64,000 bases of DNA from Rhizobium terrae. Its GTDB lineage: Bacteria; Pseudomonadota; Alphaproteobacteria; Rhizobiales; Rhizobiaceae. The translations under genes were made by a program, and so were the position numbers. Position 1 is the stretch's first letter. The number at the start of each line of letters is the position of its first letter. Location of the stretch: contig NZ_QJKM01000014.1 in NCBI RefSeq assembly GCF_003425685.1, positions 62,001-126,000 on the forward strand, given 5' to 3'. Under the pieces are notes generated by a model. That model was not told the DNA's origin. It was given only the letters and a program-made list of their open reading frames with translations, and ran no database searches. Shown piece after piece: positions 51,287 through 59,484 of this stretch.

Positions 51287-51991
51287 TCAGGGAACGATGA
51301 TGCGCGTTTCCATCGGAAAATGCGAATTGCCGCCTTCGAAGGGCGGGAAGGTTTTGAAGTCCTCGCGCATGGCGATGCGCGCAGGCGACTGCAGCGCCGC
51401 CTGAAGCGCCGCCGGACTGTCGAACATCACCCGGTTGCGCTGCATGTGATTGACCCGCTCCCACGGCAGGAAGCCGCACCAGTCGATGCGTGAAAGAACC
51501 TCGATCTTTCGTATACCGGGAAAGGTGCGCATGACCTGCGGATGGTGGGTGACGTAGTGATGCATCCAGACATTCAGATCCCGCGCCGGCCCCTGGTAGT
51601 GCACCACATAAGAGCAGGGGTTGCCATTCTTTTCGATATCGAGGGCCGCGTCGTCGACGGGGAAATGCCGCGCATACATCGCCTGCTGCGTCGCCTTGGC
51701 GCCTCGGATGCTGGAGAGCACGCCGGAGGCAGCAAGCTGCTGCAGATGGCCGGCCGGCGCCATCGCGTCTTCCAATTCGGAGAGCTCGTTGAAATGCAGC
51801 TGCATGCCGAAAACCGGGGACTGTTCGTCCTTGTTGTACATGTCCCTGGTGATTTCAGGCGTATAGAGATTGGCGGAGGTTAGGCCGGGGGTCAGCCTGA
51901 CTATTTCTGCAACGGTTTCGACATCGGCTTCACTGACCGCAAGCTGACTGCCCTCGGCATTTTCGAAAAAGGCGAAATAGGCAAAACGCAT
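51287..51991 (-). CDS. EthD-like dimeric alpha/beta-barrel protein
   Basis: 234 residues that seem to hold two ferredoxin-like repeats (about 1-105 and 120-230). The second carries the EthD-like pattern HHYVTHHPQVMRTFPGIRKI. EthD and related proteins assist oxidation or cyclisation of aromatic compounds; a catalytic role here is unproven. It converges on the fused ATPase gene and shares a 371-base promoter region with the binding protein at 52363, which holds two GGCTT-type elements. Confidence 0.7.
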   Translation of the reverse strand: MRFAYFAFFENAEGSQLAVSEADVETVAEIVRLTPGLTSANLYTPEITRDMYNKDEQSPVFGMQLHFNELSELEDAMAPAGHLQQLAASGVLSSIRGAKATQQAMYARHFPVDDAALDIEKNGNPCSYVVHYQGPARDLNVWMHHYVTHHPQVMRTFPGIRKIEVLSRIDWCGFLPWERVNHMQRNRVMFDSPAALQAALQSPARIAMREDFKTFPPFEGGNSHFPMETRIIVP

Positions 51992-52094
51992 GGCGTGATT
52001 CTTCCTGTTCCCTTGGAGACCGCAATGCGTTCACGGTCGCCTCCGTTCCCCATTCAATGACGCCACTATCGGACCGCCCGCAGCAAAAAACAAG

Positions 52095-52106
52095 TTTAGA
52101 CTTAAA
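52095..52106. promoter_or_regulatory. TTTAGACTTAAA element
   Basis: One base different from the 35582 site (GACTT for GGCTT); lies 104 bases before the EthD-like gene. Confidence 0.45.
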
Positions 52107-52153
52107 TCATTCTTGGGTTTGGGACGTCCCCGCATACTCCCGGAAGGACATGA

Positions 52154-52165
52154 TTTAAGCTTCAA
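52154..52165. promoter_or_regulatory. TTTAAGCTTCAA element
   Basis: AGCTT-cored member of the same motif family, 198 bases before the binding-protein start; 59 bases from the 52095 site. Confidence 0.4.
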
Positions 52166-52362
52166 TCTTTTCGCTTGAAAGTCACCGGATTTTGCATCAC
52201 GATCCCTGTCAATCGCGCGTTGACCAGGATTAGAAGCGCCGCACCATCGCTCTTGGGAGAGAGCCCGTTTCAGGTTATTCCTTTTCATCGGCGAACAATA
52301 AAAAACATATCCGATCCGGTGGAAGATGCCTCCGGTTCACCAAACAGAGGGAACAGAAATTC

Positions 52363-53166
52363 ATGTCCATGCTCCTTTTCCGCCGCGCCTTCGTGGGCCT
52401 CGCGGGCGCCGCAATCCTGTCCGCCGCAAGCGCCGGCCTCGCATCGGCAGCAGCTCTCGTCGTCGGCTCCTATCCGAGCAACCCGCCCTTTGAATACAAG
52501 ACCTCCAGCGGCACGTTCGAGGGTTTCGAGGTCGACATCGTCAATGAAGTGGCCAAGCGCCTCGGCATGACGGTGGAAATTTCCGACCTCGGCTTCCAGG
52601 CGCTCTTTGCCGCCACCTCCTCGAAGCGTATCGACGTGGCGATCTCCTCGATCACCATCACCAAGGAGCGCCTCGGCAGCCAGTCCTTCACCCAGCCTTA
52701 TTATGATTCCGACATGGGCATCGCCACCCGCAAGGAAGCGACCATTGCCAAGGTGGAAGATCTGAAGGGCAAGATCGTCGGTGTGCTGGCAGGCTCCACC
52801 GGCGATAAATGGGCGAAGGAAAACCAGGCAAAATACGGCGTCAGCGAGATCAAGAGCTACAACGCCCAGCAGGATCTTCTGATGGATCTCTCCGCCGGCC
52901 GCGCCGACGCCGCCGTCAGCGACGTTCCGGGCATGGAATACGCTTTCCTCAAGATGAAGGACCTTGCCGTCAAGGTGCGCATCAAGACCGGTGAACAGTA
53001 TGGCCTGATGATGACCAAGGATCACCCGCTGCTCGCCAAGGCGAACGACGCCATTACTGCGATGAAGAAGGACGGCACTCTGGCAGCGATCCACAAGAAG
53101 TGGTTCGGCAGCGACCCGGCCGCTGGTTCTGCATCCGCCGTTGAACAGCCGATGCCGAAACCCTGA
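52363..53166 (+). CDS. Family 3 (amino acid type) solute-binding protein
   Basis: 267 residues. Signal peptide of about 29 residues (FRRAFVGLAGAAILSAASAG, then ASA). The mature part has the SBP_bac_3 pattern: FEGFEVDIVNEVAKRLGM, SSKRIDVAISSITITKER, and AGRADAAVSD. Ligand is probably an amino acid or small polar compound. It is followed by a hairpin and then a permease, but no ATPase gene, so another system's ATPase must be used. Confidence 0.92.
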   Translation: MSMLLFRRAFVGLAGAAILSAASAGLASAAALVVGSYPSNPPFEYKTSSGTFEGFEVDIVNEVAKRLGMTVEISDLGFQALFAATSSKRIDVAISSITITKERLGSQSFTQPYYDSDMGIATRKEATIAKVEDLKGKIVGVLAGSTGDKWAKENQAKYGVSEIKSYNAQQDLLMDLSAGRADAAVSDVPGMEYAFLKMKDLAVKVRIKTGEQYGLMMTKDHPLLAKANDAITAMKKDGTLAAIHKKWFGSDPAAGSASAVEQPMPKP

Positions 53167-53192
53167 GCCGGCTGTCGACATCCGACATCCCC

Positions 53193-53216
53193 ATGCCGGC
53201 CGGCGACGGCCGGCAT
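53193..53216 (+). terminator. Terminator/attenuator between binding protein and permease
   Basis: Perfect 9-base arms ATGCCGGCC / GGCCGGCAT with a 6-base loop, followed by TTTC. It probably gives excess binding protein over permease. Confidence 0.7.
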
Positions 53217-53242
53217 TTTCATGAGCACAGAGGCCGGATGAC

Positions 53243-53917
53243 ATGACCCTCCTCGACACATTCTTCAATATCGAGGTTCTCGGAGACGCCTTCCCGGCGC
53301 TGCTGCGCGGCCTGATCAATACCTTTCTGCTCGGCGTCGCGGGGATCGGCTTCGGCATTCCCTGCGGTCTGGTGATCGGCCTCCTGCGCCTCTATGGACC
53401 GAAGCCCGTCCGCACCCTCATGGTGCTTTATATCGACATCTTCCGTGCGGCACCTATGCTGGTCGTGCTGATCATGATCTATTACGCACTGCCCTTCGTC
53501 GGCATCCGGTTCTCGTCCTGGACCTCCGCGGGCCTCGCCTTCACGATCGTCATGGCCGCCTATATGGCCGAAGTTTTCCGATCGGGTATCGAAAGCGTCC
53601 CGAAAGGCCAGTTCGAAGCGGCAGCCGCCCTCGGGCTGCCCTTCCTCGTCACGCTGCGAAAAGTCGTGCTGCCGCAGGCGATCCGTATCGTCATCCCGCC
53701 GATGACCAACAACTGCGTGTCGATGTTCAAGGATACCTCGCTCGCCTCTACCGTTGCTCTGCCGGAATTGTTGAAAGAAGCGACCGACGCGCAGGCCCTG
53801 CATGCAAACCCGACCCCGCTGATCGGCGCGGCGCTGATCTATATCGCCTTCCTTTGGCCGATGGTGCGGCTGGTCAGCCTTCTCGAAAGGAAGTTCGGCA
53901 AGGAAAAAACACGCTGA
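53243..53917 (+). CDS. Amino acid ABC transporter permease (HisM class)
   Basis: 224 residues, about five membrane helices. The HisMQ signature covers YIDIFRAAPMLVVLIMIYYA and the coupling loop EAAAALGLPFLVTLRKVVLPQA (core AALGLPFLVTL). Partner of the binding protein upstream. A single permease implies a homodimeric channel or a missing partner. It ends nine bases before the convergent MarR gene. Confidence 0.9.
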   Translation: MTLLDTFFNIEVLGDAFPALLRGLINTFLLGVAGIGFGIPCGLVIGLLRLYGPKPVRTLMVLYIDIFRAAPMLVVLIMIYYALPFVGIRFSSWTSAGLAFTIVMAAYMAEVFRSGIESVPKGQFEAAAALGLPFLVTLRKVVLPQAIRIVIPPMTNNCVSMFKDTSLASTVALPELLKEATDAQALHANPTPLIGAALIYIAFLWPMVRLVSLLERKFGKEKTR

Positions 53918-53926
53918 CCGGAAGGA

Positions 53927-54442
53927 TTACTCGAAGGCCACTTCGGAAAGGTGACTGCTGACCGAACTTTTCACCGCACCGATCTCCGACCAGAGCGCCG
54001 GAATCATCGGTGGATCGACATCCGCCATCATGTCCTGCAGCCAGCTTTCATGCGCGGCTGCCATGGCGGCAAATAAGGTCGTACCGGCTTCGGTCAATTT
54101 CGCGACGGTGACGCGCCGGTCGCCATCCGGCGTCACGCGCTGGACGTAGCCGTCCGCCTCCAGCCGTTCCACCAGGCCGGTGACATTGCCGTTGGTCACC
54201 ATGGTGCGTTTGGAAAGCTCTCCGAGCCGCAACCCCTCCTTCTCGCGATAGAGTTGCGCCATGAGGTCGAACTGCGGCAGCGTCGCACCGAATTCATTGC
54301 GCAGCCGGCGGCGGATTTCGGCGGTTATCAGCTTCGTCGTCGACAACATCCTGAGCCAGAGACGCAACTCGGGCTTCGAACGCCCTTGCGCGCCCTGCAC
54401 GATGATCTCCAGATCGACGTTGATCGCTTCCGTTTCTGCCAT
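53927..54442 (-). CDS. MarR family transcriptional regulator
   Basis: 171 residues with a classical MarR fold: LRNEFGATLPQFDLMAQLYR helix, HTH LGELSKRTMVTNGNVTGLVERLEADGYVQR (core MVTNGNVTGLV), and wing PDGDRRVTVAKLT. It lies 71 bases downstream of the FAD oxidoreductase on the same strand and may regulate that gene and the flanking cyclase. Confidence 0.9.
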   Translation of the reverse strand: MAETEAINVDLEIIVQGAQGRSKPELRLWLRMLSTTKLITAEIRRRLRNEFGATLPQFDLMAQLYREKEGLRLGELSKRTMVTNGNVTGLVERLEADGYVQRVTPDGDRRVTVAKLTEAGTTLFAAMAAAHESWLQDMMADVDPPMIPALWSEIGAVKSSVSSHLSEVAFE

Positions 54443-54513
54443 TCCGAATGCAGCCTCTCTGAACCGAAATCAGGTCTAGAAGCGGATATTTGAAATGTCC
54501 AAGGTTGACGCAC

Positions 54514-56091
54514 TCAACGCTTGCCGGCCAACATCTTCGCCAGCATGAAGCCGGAACCGGCGCCGGTTCCCGCCCCGGGCCATGTCGACGCCCCGCAGAG
54601 ATAGAGCGATTTCACGGGCGTCCTGTAACGCGAGTAGCCTGCAATCGGGCGGAAGAGGAAGTTTTGGTCGAGATGGTGGCTGCCGGAAAGATTGTCGCCG
54701 CCGATCAGGTTCGGGTTCTCCCGTTCGAGATCGATGGGCGAGAACACCGCTCTGCCAAGGATTTTTGCCTTGGCGCCTGGCGCATAGATTTCGAGAATAT
54801 CCAGCACACGGTCGGCGTAGGCGTTCTTCACCTCATCCCAGTGTGTACCGACAATGGTCCCGGAAGCGTCGCCTTGAATTTCGGCGGGCAGAACGCGTAC
54901 CTGCACCCAGAGGACATGCCTGCCGTCCGGCGCGCGCGACGGATCGAGGGCAGTTGGCTGACCCACGACCAAAACCGGTTCGGCCGGCAGAAGACCGGCC
55001 ATGGCTTCGGCATAGACCCGCGACATCATCGCCAGATCGGGCGCGACATGCACATATGCAAAGCTATTCAGCACCGCGCCCGCCTTCCAGTCCGGCAATC
55101 CGTCCATGGCAAGATGGATCATCATCGTACCGGGACCTGCGCGGAATTTTTCGATCTTGCGGTCGAAGGCCTCTCGAGCCGGATCGGCGCTCATCAGCCT
55201 GCCGAACAGCAGCTTGGGATGCACATTGGAAATGACCGCCTTGCGGGCCGTGATCGTCCGCCCGTCCGCGAGCGTCACGCCCGTTGCAACGCCTTTCGAC
55301 ACCTCGATCCGTTCAACCGGCGTGCCGAGCAGAATCTCGCCGCCCTTTGTCTTCAGGAGGGCGGTCATCGCCTTGATGATCGTACCCGCGCCGCCTCGGC
55401 CGATCACCATGCCGAATGCCTGGTTCGCCATGCTTTCGAGATAGGGAAACAGCGCCCCGCCCGCGACATCCGGCGCGAAGTCGAGATGCAATCCCCACGC
55501 GCTCATCATCGCCTTGATCTTGTCGTGGCGAAATCGCGCATCGAGGAAATCCCGCGGCGAGGCGAGCAGCATGCGGGCCGTGTCGTAGAGCCAGCCGCTA
55601 CCTTTCTCCCGCCATGCCTTCCAGACCACCTTGGCGGCAGCCAAGGACGGCATGGGCGAGCCGAGCAGCCCGAAGATATGCGGTGCATCGGTACCGAATT
55701 CGCCAAACAGTTTTCTCCACGCCTCCGCATCCTCTGACGAAAGCGCTCCGATCGCGCCGGCCGTTTCTTCGAGATCGGTGGAAACGCCGAGACAGGTCCC
55801 GTCGCGGAAAACGCTGGCGAAACATCGTCGTACCGGCACCAGGCCGAGGCCATGTGCAATCAATTCGTCTTTATAGGTCGCGAAGAAGGGCGAACCGGCA
55901 AACATCGAAAGGTTCATGGCAGCGAAATCGTGCCGGAAACCCGGAAGGGTGAGTTCGCGGGTCTTCACCGCGCCGCCGGGCTCGCTGCAACCCTCGACCA
56001 CGGCGACCGACCAGCCTTGCGCCGCGAGATGGATAGCCGCCGCAAGTCCGTTATGGCCGGCTCCGATCACCACCGCATCATAGGCCGTCAT
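54514..56091 (-). CDS. Phytoene desaturase-like FAD-dependent oxidoreductase
   Basis: 525 residues. The dinucleotide motif is VVIGAGHNGLAAAIHLA (GxGxxG) near the N-terminus, with GGAVKTRELTLPGFRHD, and the FAD-closing segment LYLCGASTWPGAGTGAGSG at the C-terminus. Such NAD(P)/FAD enzymes resemble carotenoid desaturases and amine oxidases. No carotenoid gene is nearby. A paralogue of similar length lies at 57354, with a cyclase gene between them, so both probably oxidise related catabolic intermediates. Confidence 0.87.
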   Translation of the reverse strand: MTAYDAVVIGAGHNGLAAAIHLAAQGWSVAVVEGCSEPGGAVKTRELTLPGFRHDFAAMNLSMFAGSPFFATYKDELIAHGLGLVPVRRCFASVFRDGTCLGVSTDLEETAGAIGALSSEDAEAWRKLFGEFGTDAPHIFGLLGSPMPSLAAAKVVWKAWREKGSGWLYDTARMLLASPRDFLDARFRHDKIKAMMSAWGLHLDFAPDVAGGALFPYLESMANQAFGMVIGRGGAGTIIKAMTALLKTKGGEILLGTPVERIEVSKGVATGVTLADGRTITARKAVISNVHPKLLFGRLMSADPAREAFDRKIEKFRAGPGTMMIHLAMDGLPDWKAGAVLNSFAYVHVAPDLAMMSRVYAEAMAGLLPAEPVLVVGQPTALDPSRAPDGRHVLWVQVRVLPAEIQGDASGTIVGTHWDEVKNAYADRVLDILEIYAPGAKAKILGRAVFSPIDLERENPNLIGGDNLSGSHHLDQNFLFRPIAGYSRYRTPVKSLYLCGASTWPGAGTGAGSGFMLAKMLAGKR

Positions 56092-56408
56092 CCTCGTTCC
56101 CTCTGTTCCGATTATTTATCCATATGCATACATTTTCTGGAAGCGGCATCAAGAGCGCCATCCGCGGGTGACCTGCGGTCATGCTGACGCCTCCGCTCAG
56201 TTTCAGGCGGTTATCGCTTTGCTTCCGAAGAAATCTCGCAAGTTTCCTCGCTTCTGGCCATGGAAATTTGTCCGCGGGCGCCGCCTTCGGATTGCTTGCA
56301 TCCTCATATTTTCTGACATACGCTTTCGGCATCGGTTAGCGGCGCCAGGAGAGGAAACCGGCTGTCGCCCGGCTCACGAAACCGGTCATTCAAGGGGAAC
56401 CCGGCACC
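56092..56408. other. 317-base divergent region
   Basis: Between the FAD oxidoreductase and cyclase starts. AT-rich patches at both ends carry similar stretches CATACATTTTCTGG (about 56127-56140) and CTCATATTTTCTGAC (about 56303-56317), possible repeated regulator sites. No gene-like open frame is seen. Confidence 0.5.
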
Positions 56409-57194
56409 ATGTCTTCCGCAGCTCTTTCCACCCTCGCTTCCGCCCTTCTCTCCGGCTCGGTCAAGGTCGTCGACCTGACGGCGCCGCTCGGACCGGATAC
56501 CCCTGTCCTCTACCTGCCGCCGCAGTTCGGCAAGAACACTCCCAAGGTCGCCGTGCATACGATTTCGGCCTACGACCAGGACGGCCCGTTCTGGGCCTGG
56601 AACTGGCTGGAACTCGGCGAGCACACCGGCACCCATTTCGACGCGCCCTGTCACTGGATCACCGGCAAAGACAATCCGAACAATACGACCGACACCATTC
56701 CGCCGCAGAATTTCGTCGCACCGGTCAATGTCATCGACCGTTCCAGGGAAGCTGCCGCCGATCCGGACTATCTGCTGACCGTCGAAAGCATCAAGGAATG
56801 GGAAACCCAGCACGGCGAGATCGAAGCCGGCAGCTGGGTGCTGATGCGCTCCGACTGGTACAAGCGCAACGGTTCGACCGACACCTTCCTGAATGCCGAC
56901 GAAAACGGTCCCCACTCGCCCGGCCCGACCGCCGAAGCGATCGAATACCTGCTCTCCAAGGGCATCATCGGCTGGGGTCAGGAAACTGTTGGCACCGATG
57001 CCGGCTCTGCCGGCGGCATGAACCCGCCCTTCCCGGCCCACAACCTCATGCACAAAAACAACAAATACGGCCTTGCCTCGCTCTCGAACCTGGACCAGTT
57101 GCCGCCGAAGGGTGCCGTGCTGATCGCCGCCCCCCTGAAGCTCGTCAAAGGCACCGGCTCGCCGGTCCGCGCGCTGGCTTTGATTGCCGGCTAA
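56409..57194 (+). CDS. Cyclase family hydrolase, second paralogue
   Basis: 261 residues. The motif HTGTHFDAPCHW is intact, followed by WVLMRSDW and GWGQETVGTDAG; the C-terminal region PPKGAVLIAAPLK matches that of the paralogue at 39738. Metal-dependent amide or lactone hydrolase, substrate unknown. AAGGGG lies about ten bases before the ATG. It stands between two phytoene-desaturase-like genes, suggesting oxidation followed by hydrolysis of a cyclic intermediate. Confidence 0.9.
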   Translation: MSSAALSTLASALLSGSVKVVDLTAPLGPDTPVLYLPPQFGKNTPKVAVHTISAYDQDGPFWAWNWLELGEHTGTHFDAPCHWITGKDNPNNTTDTIPPQNFVAPVNVIDRSREAAADPDYLLTVESIKEWETQHGEIEAGSWVLMRSDWYKRNGSTDTFLNADENGPHSPGPTAEAIEYLLSKGIIGWGQETVGTDAGSAGGMNPPFPAHNLMHKNNKYGLASLSNLDQLPPKGAVLIAAPLKLVKGTGSPVRALALIAG

Positions 57195-57195
57195 C

Positions 57196-57310
57196 GACCC
57201 GCCCTTCTCCTCGTGGGAGGAGATGGCCGGGCACCGGATGAGGGGCCGCAGATTTACCATCGCTCCCCCTCATCGCCTGGCACCCGCTCGCCACGTCTCC
57301 CAGCTTGGGG
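57196..57310. repeat. Probable short intergenic repeat element
   Basis: The stretch has the composition of a widespread rhizobial intergenic element: CTCCTCGTGGGAGGAG hairpin, CGGATGAGGGG, and CCCCCTCATCGCCTGGCACC. It lies between the cyclase and the FAD oxidoreductase genes. The call rests on resemblance recalled, with no second copy in this window. Confidence 0.4.
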
Positions 57311-57353
57311 GGAAGAAAAACCTGAGTCGCTTTGACGCATTTCCGGAGTACCG

Positions 57354-58943
57354 ATGGCGGATTTCGACTACATCATCGTCGGCAGCGGCATCAACGCACT
57401 GGTCGCCGCCACCATGCTTGGCAAGAAGGGCAGACGAGTTCTCGTCTTGGAGCGCAACGACCGCATCGGCGGTTGCCTACGTACCGAGGAGATCACCGAG
57501 CCCGGCTTCGTCCACGATGTGATGGCGACCACCATGGTGCTGTTCCTCACCTCGCCCGCCTATGGTGCGCTCGGTAAGGACCTGGAAGCCCGCGGCCTGG
57601 AATTCTGCCATGCGGACCTGCCGACCGGTGTGCTTCGCCCGGATGGTTCTTCCGTCATCTTCTCCAAAGATCGCCGGAGGAACATCACCACCTTTGAAGC
57701 GCTGGCTGCGGGTGACGGCAAGACCTTCGACCGGGAAATGAACCTGCTCGGCGCCGACGCCGCCTTCCTGTTCTCGTTGCTCGGCGGCGCGCTCTGGTCG
57801 GGCGGCACGCTCAAGTCGGTCGCAAAACAGGGCTGGAGCAAGGGCCTCCGCCAGCTCGCCGCCTGGTTCGGCGATGCATTGACGCCGGCGCGCGGTTATC
57901 TCGAAACCGCCTACAAGTCCGAAGCCGTGCAGGCGCTTTGGGCACCCTGGGTGCTGCATTGCGGACTGGCCCCGGAAAGCGCCTATTCCGCCGAAATGGT
58001 CAAGGTCATCGGCTTCGCCGTCGAACTGGCCGGCTGCCCGATCGTCAAAGGCGGCGCTATCAATCTCGTCAAGGCTTTCGAACGGCTGATCGCCGATCAG
58101 GGTGGCGCTGTCCGCACCGGCGCCGAGGTCGAGGGCATCCTGGCCGGTCCTGGCAGCAGGGCCGTGGGCGTTCGCCTTACAGGCGGCGAGACGATCAAAG
58201 CGGACGCCGGCGTCGTCTGCTCCGTGACACCCCACCAGCTTTATGATCGTCTGCTGAGGGACTGGCCGCAACCGGCGCCCGCCGACATCAGCGAAGGCGT
58301 TGCCCGCTACCGCTACGGCAAGGGCAACATGCAGATTCACTATGCGCTCTCTGCCCCGCCCCGCTGGAAAGGAGATCTTGATCTCGCTAAGGTCGCTCTC
58401 CTCCACCTGACACCGGGCCTCGACGGAGTCTCGCGCGCCACCAACGAATGCGAACGCGGCCTCCTCCCTGCCGAGCCGACGGTCTGCATCGGCCAGCCGG
58501 CGAGCTTCGATCCTTCCCGCGCGCCGGAGGGCAAGTCGGTCCTGTGGCTGCAGCTTCCGGAAACGCCCCGTTTCATCAAGGGCGATGCGGCCGATGAATT
58601 GCACACGCCTGCCGACGGCCGCTGGACCGAGGAACTCCGCGAACGTTATGCCGACCGTATCGAGGCGCTGCTCATCCGCCATATCGAGAACTTTTCGGAG
58701 ATCAAACTCTCTCGCCGCACCTATTCGCCGGCCGATCTCGAGACGATGAACATGAACCTCGTCGGCGGCGATCCCTATGGCGGCTTCTGCGGGCTCGACC
58801 AGTTTTTCCTCTGGCGACCGTTCAAGTCGTCTGTTAACCACCGCACCCACGTGCCGGGCCTCTATCATATCGGCGCCTCGACCCATCCGGGACCCGGGCT
58901 TGCCGGCGGCTCCGGTTTTCTTCTCGCATCATCGCTCCGCTGA
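57354..58943 (+). CDS. Phytoene desaturase-like FAD-dependent oxidoreductase, paralogue
   Basis: 529 residues. The N-terminal motif is YIIVGSGINALVAATMLG (GxGxxA, with Ala at the third Gly), with GGCLRTEEITEPGFVHD; the C-terminus has LYHIGASTHPGPGLAGGSG. It is similar end to end to the protein at 54514. A cyclase gene precedes it and a MarR gene follows 20 bases later, so they form one unit. Confidence 0.87.
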   Translation: MADFDYIIVGSGINALVAATMLGKKGRRVLVLERNDRIGGCLRTEEITEPGFVHDVMATTMVLFLTSPAYGALGKDLEARGLEFCHADLPTGVLRPDGSSVIFSKDRRRNITTFEALAAGDGKTFDREMNLLGADAAFLFSLLGGALWSGGTLKSVAKQGWSKGLRQLAAWFGDALTPARGYLETAYKSEAVQALWAPWVLHCGLAPESAYSAEMVKVIGFAVELAGCPIVKGGAINLVKAFERLIADQGGAVRTGAEVEGILAGPGSRAVGVRLTGGETIKADAGVVCSVTPHQLYDRLLRDWPQPAPADISEGVARYRYGKGNMQIHYALSAPPRWKGDLDLAKVALLHLTPGLDGVSRATNECERGLLPAEPTVCIGQPASFDPSRAPEGKSVLWLQLPETPRFIKGDAADELHTPADGRWTEELRERYADRIEALLIRHIENFSEIKLSRRTYSPADLETMNMNLVGGDPYGGFCGLDQFFLWRPFKSSVNHRTHVPGLYHIGASTHPGPGLAGGSGFLLASSLR

Positions 58944-58963
58944 GGCGGAGCGGCCCAGGAGAC

Positions 58964-59482
58964 ATGGATTTCATGGCAGAACGGTTTTCAGGCGTCGTGC
59001 TCCGCCGCTCCCAGGAGGGAAATCAGGAAAACCGCCCGACCATGGGCGAAATCGGACTCAACCATTTCGCGCCCTACCTGATGAACCGCATCATCGCCCG
59101 CTGGAATTCCAACATGGCGGAGGAACTGCGCGAATACGAGCTTTCGACCGCCAAGATGCGCACGCTCGCCGTACTCAGCGTTTCCGCCTCGCTCACCATC
59201 AACGAGCTTTCGGTGTTCGCCGTCATCGAACAGTCGACGATGAGCCGGACGCTCGATTCGCTGGAGGAGCAGGGTTACATCCGCCGCACGCCGCGGACGG
59301 AAGACATGCGCATCCGTGACGTGACGATCACCGAAGAAGGGCGGGATGCCTTCGCCCGCTTCTGGCCGACCATGTATGATTCGCTGCTGCAGATGTTCGA
59401 CGGCATCGACGAGGAAGAATACCGCGCCTTTACGGGCACGCTGCATAAGATTCTCCTCAACATCCGCAAGCACGAAATCTGA
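58964..59482 (+). CDS. MarR family transcriptional regulator
   Basis: 172 residues (ATG 58964, or 58973 with better ribosome-site spacing). The HTH core is LTINELSVFAVIEQSTMSRTLDSLEEQGYI (core VIEQSTMSRTLDSL) with a wing RTEDMRIRDVTIT. It follows the FAD oxidoreductase gene closely and probably controls the cyclase-FAD unit. It ends two bases before the acvB stop on the other strand. Confidence 0.9.
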   Translation: MDFMAERFSGVVLRRSQEGNQENRPTMGEIGLNHFAPYLMNRIIARWNSNMAEELREYELSTAKMRTLAVLSVSASLTINELSVFAVIEQSTMSRTLDSLEEQGYIRRTPRTEDMRIRDVTITEEGRDAFARFWPTMYDSLLQMFDGIDEEEYRAFTGTLHKILLNIRKHEI

Positions 59483-59484
59483 AG

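Larger units (their letters stand above)
51992..52362. other. 371-base divergent region
   Basis: Upstream of the EthD-like gene and the amino-acid binding-protein gene. It contains elements at 52095 and 52154 and a partial copy TTTTCGCTTGAAAG at about 52168-52181. AT-rich; no gene-like open frame is seen. Confidence 0.6.
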
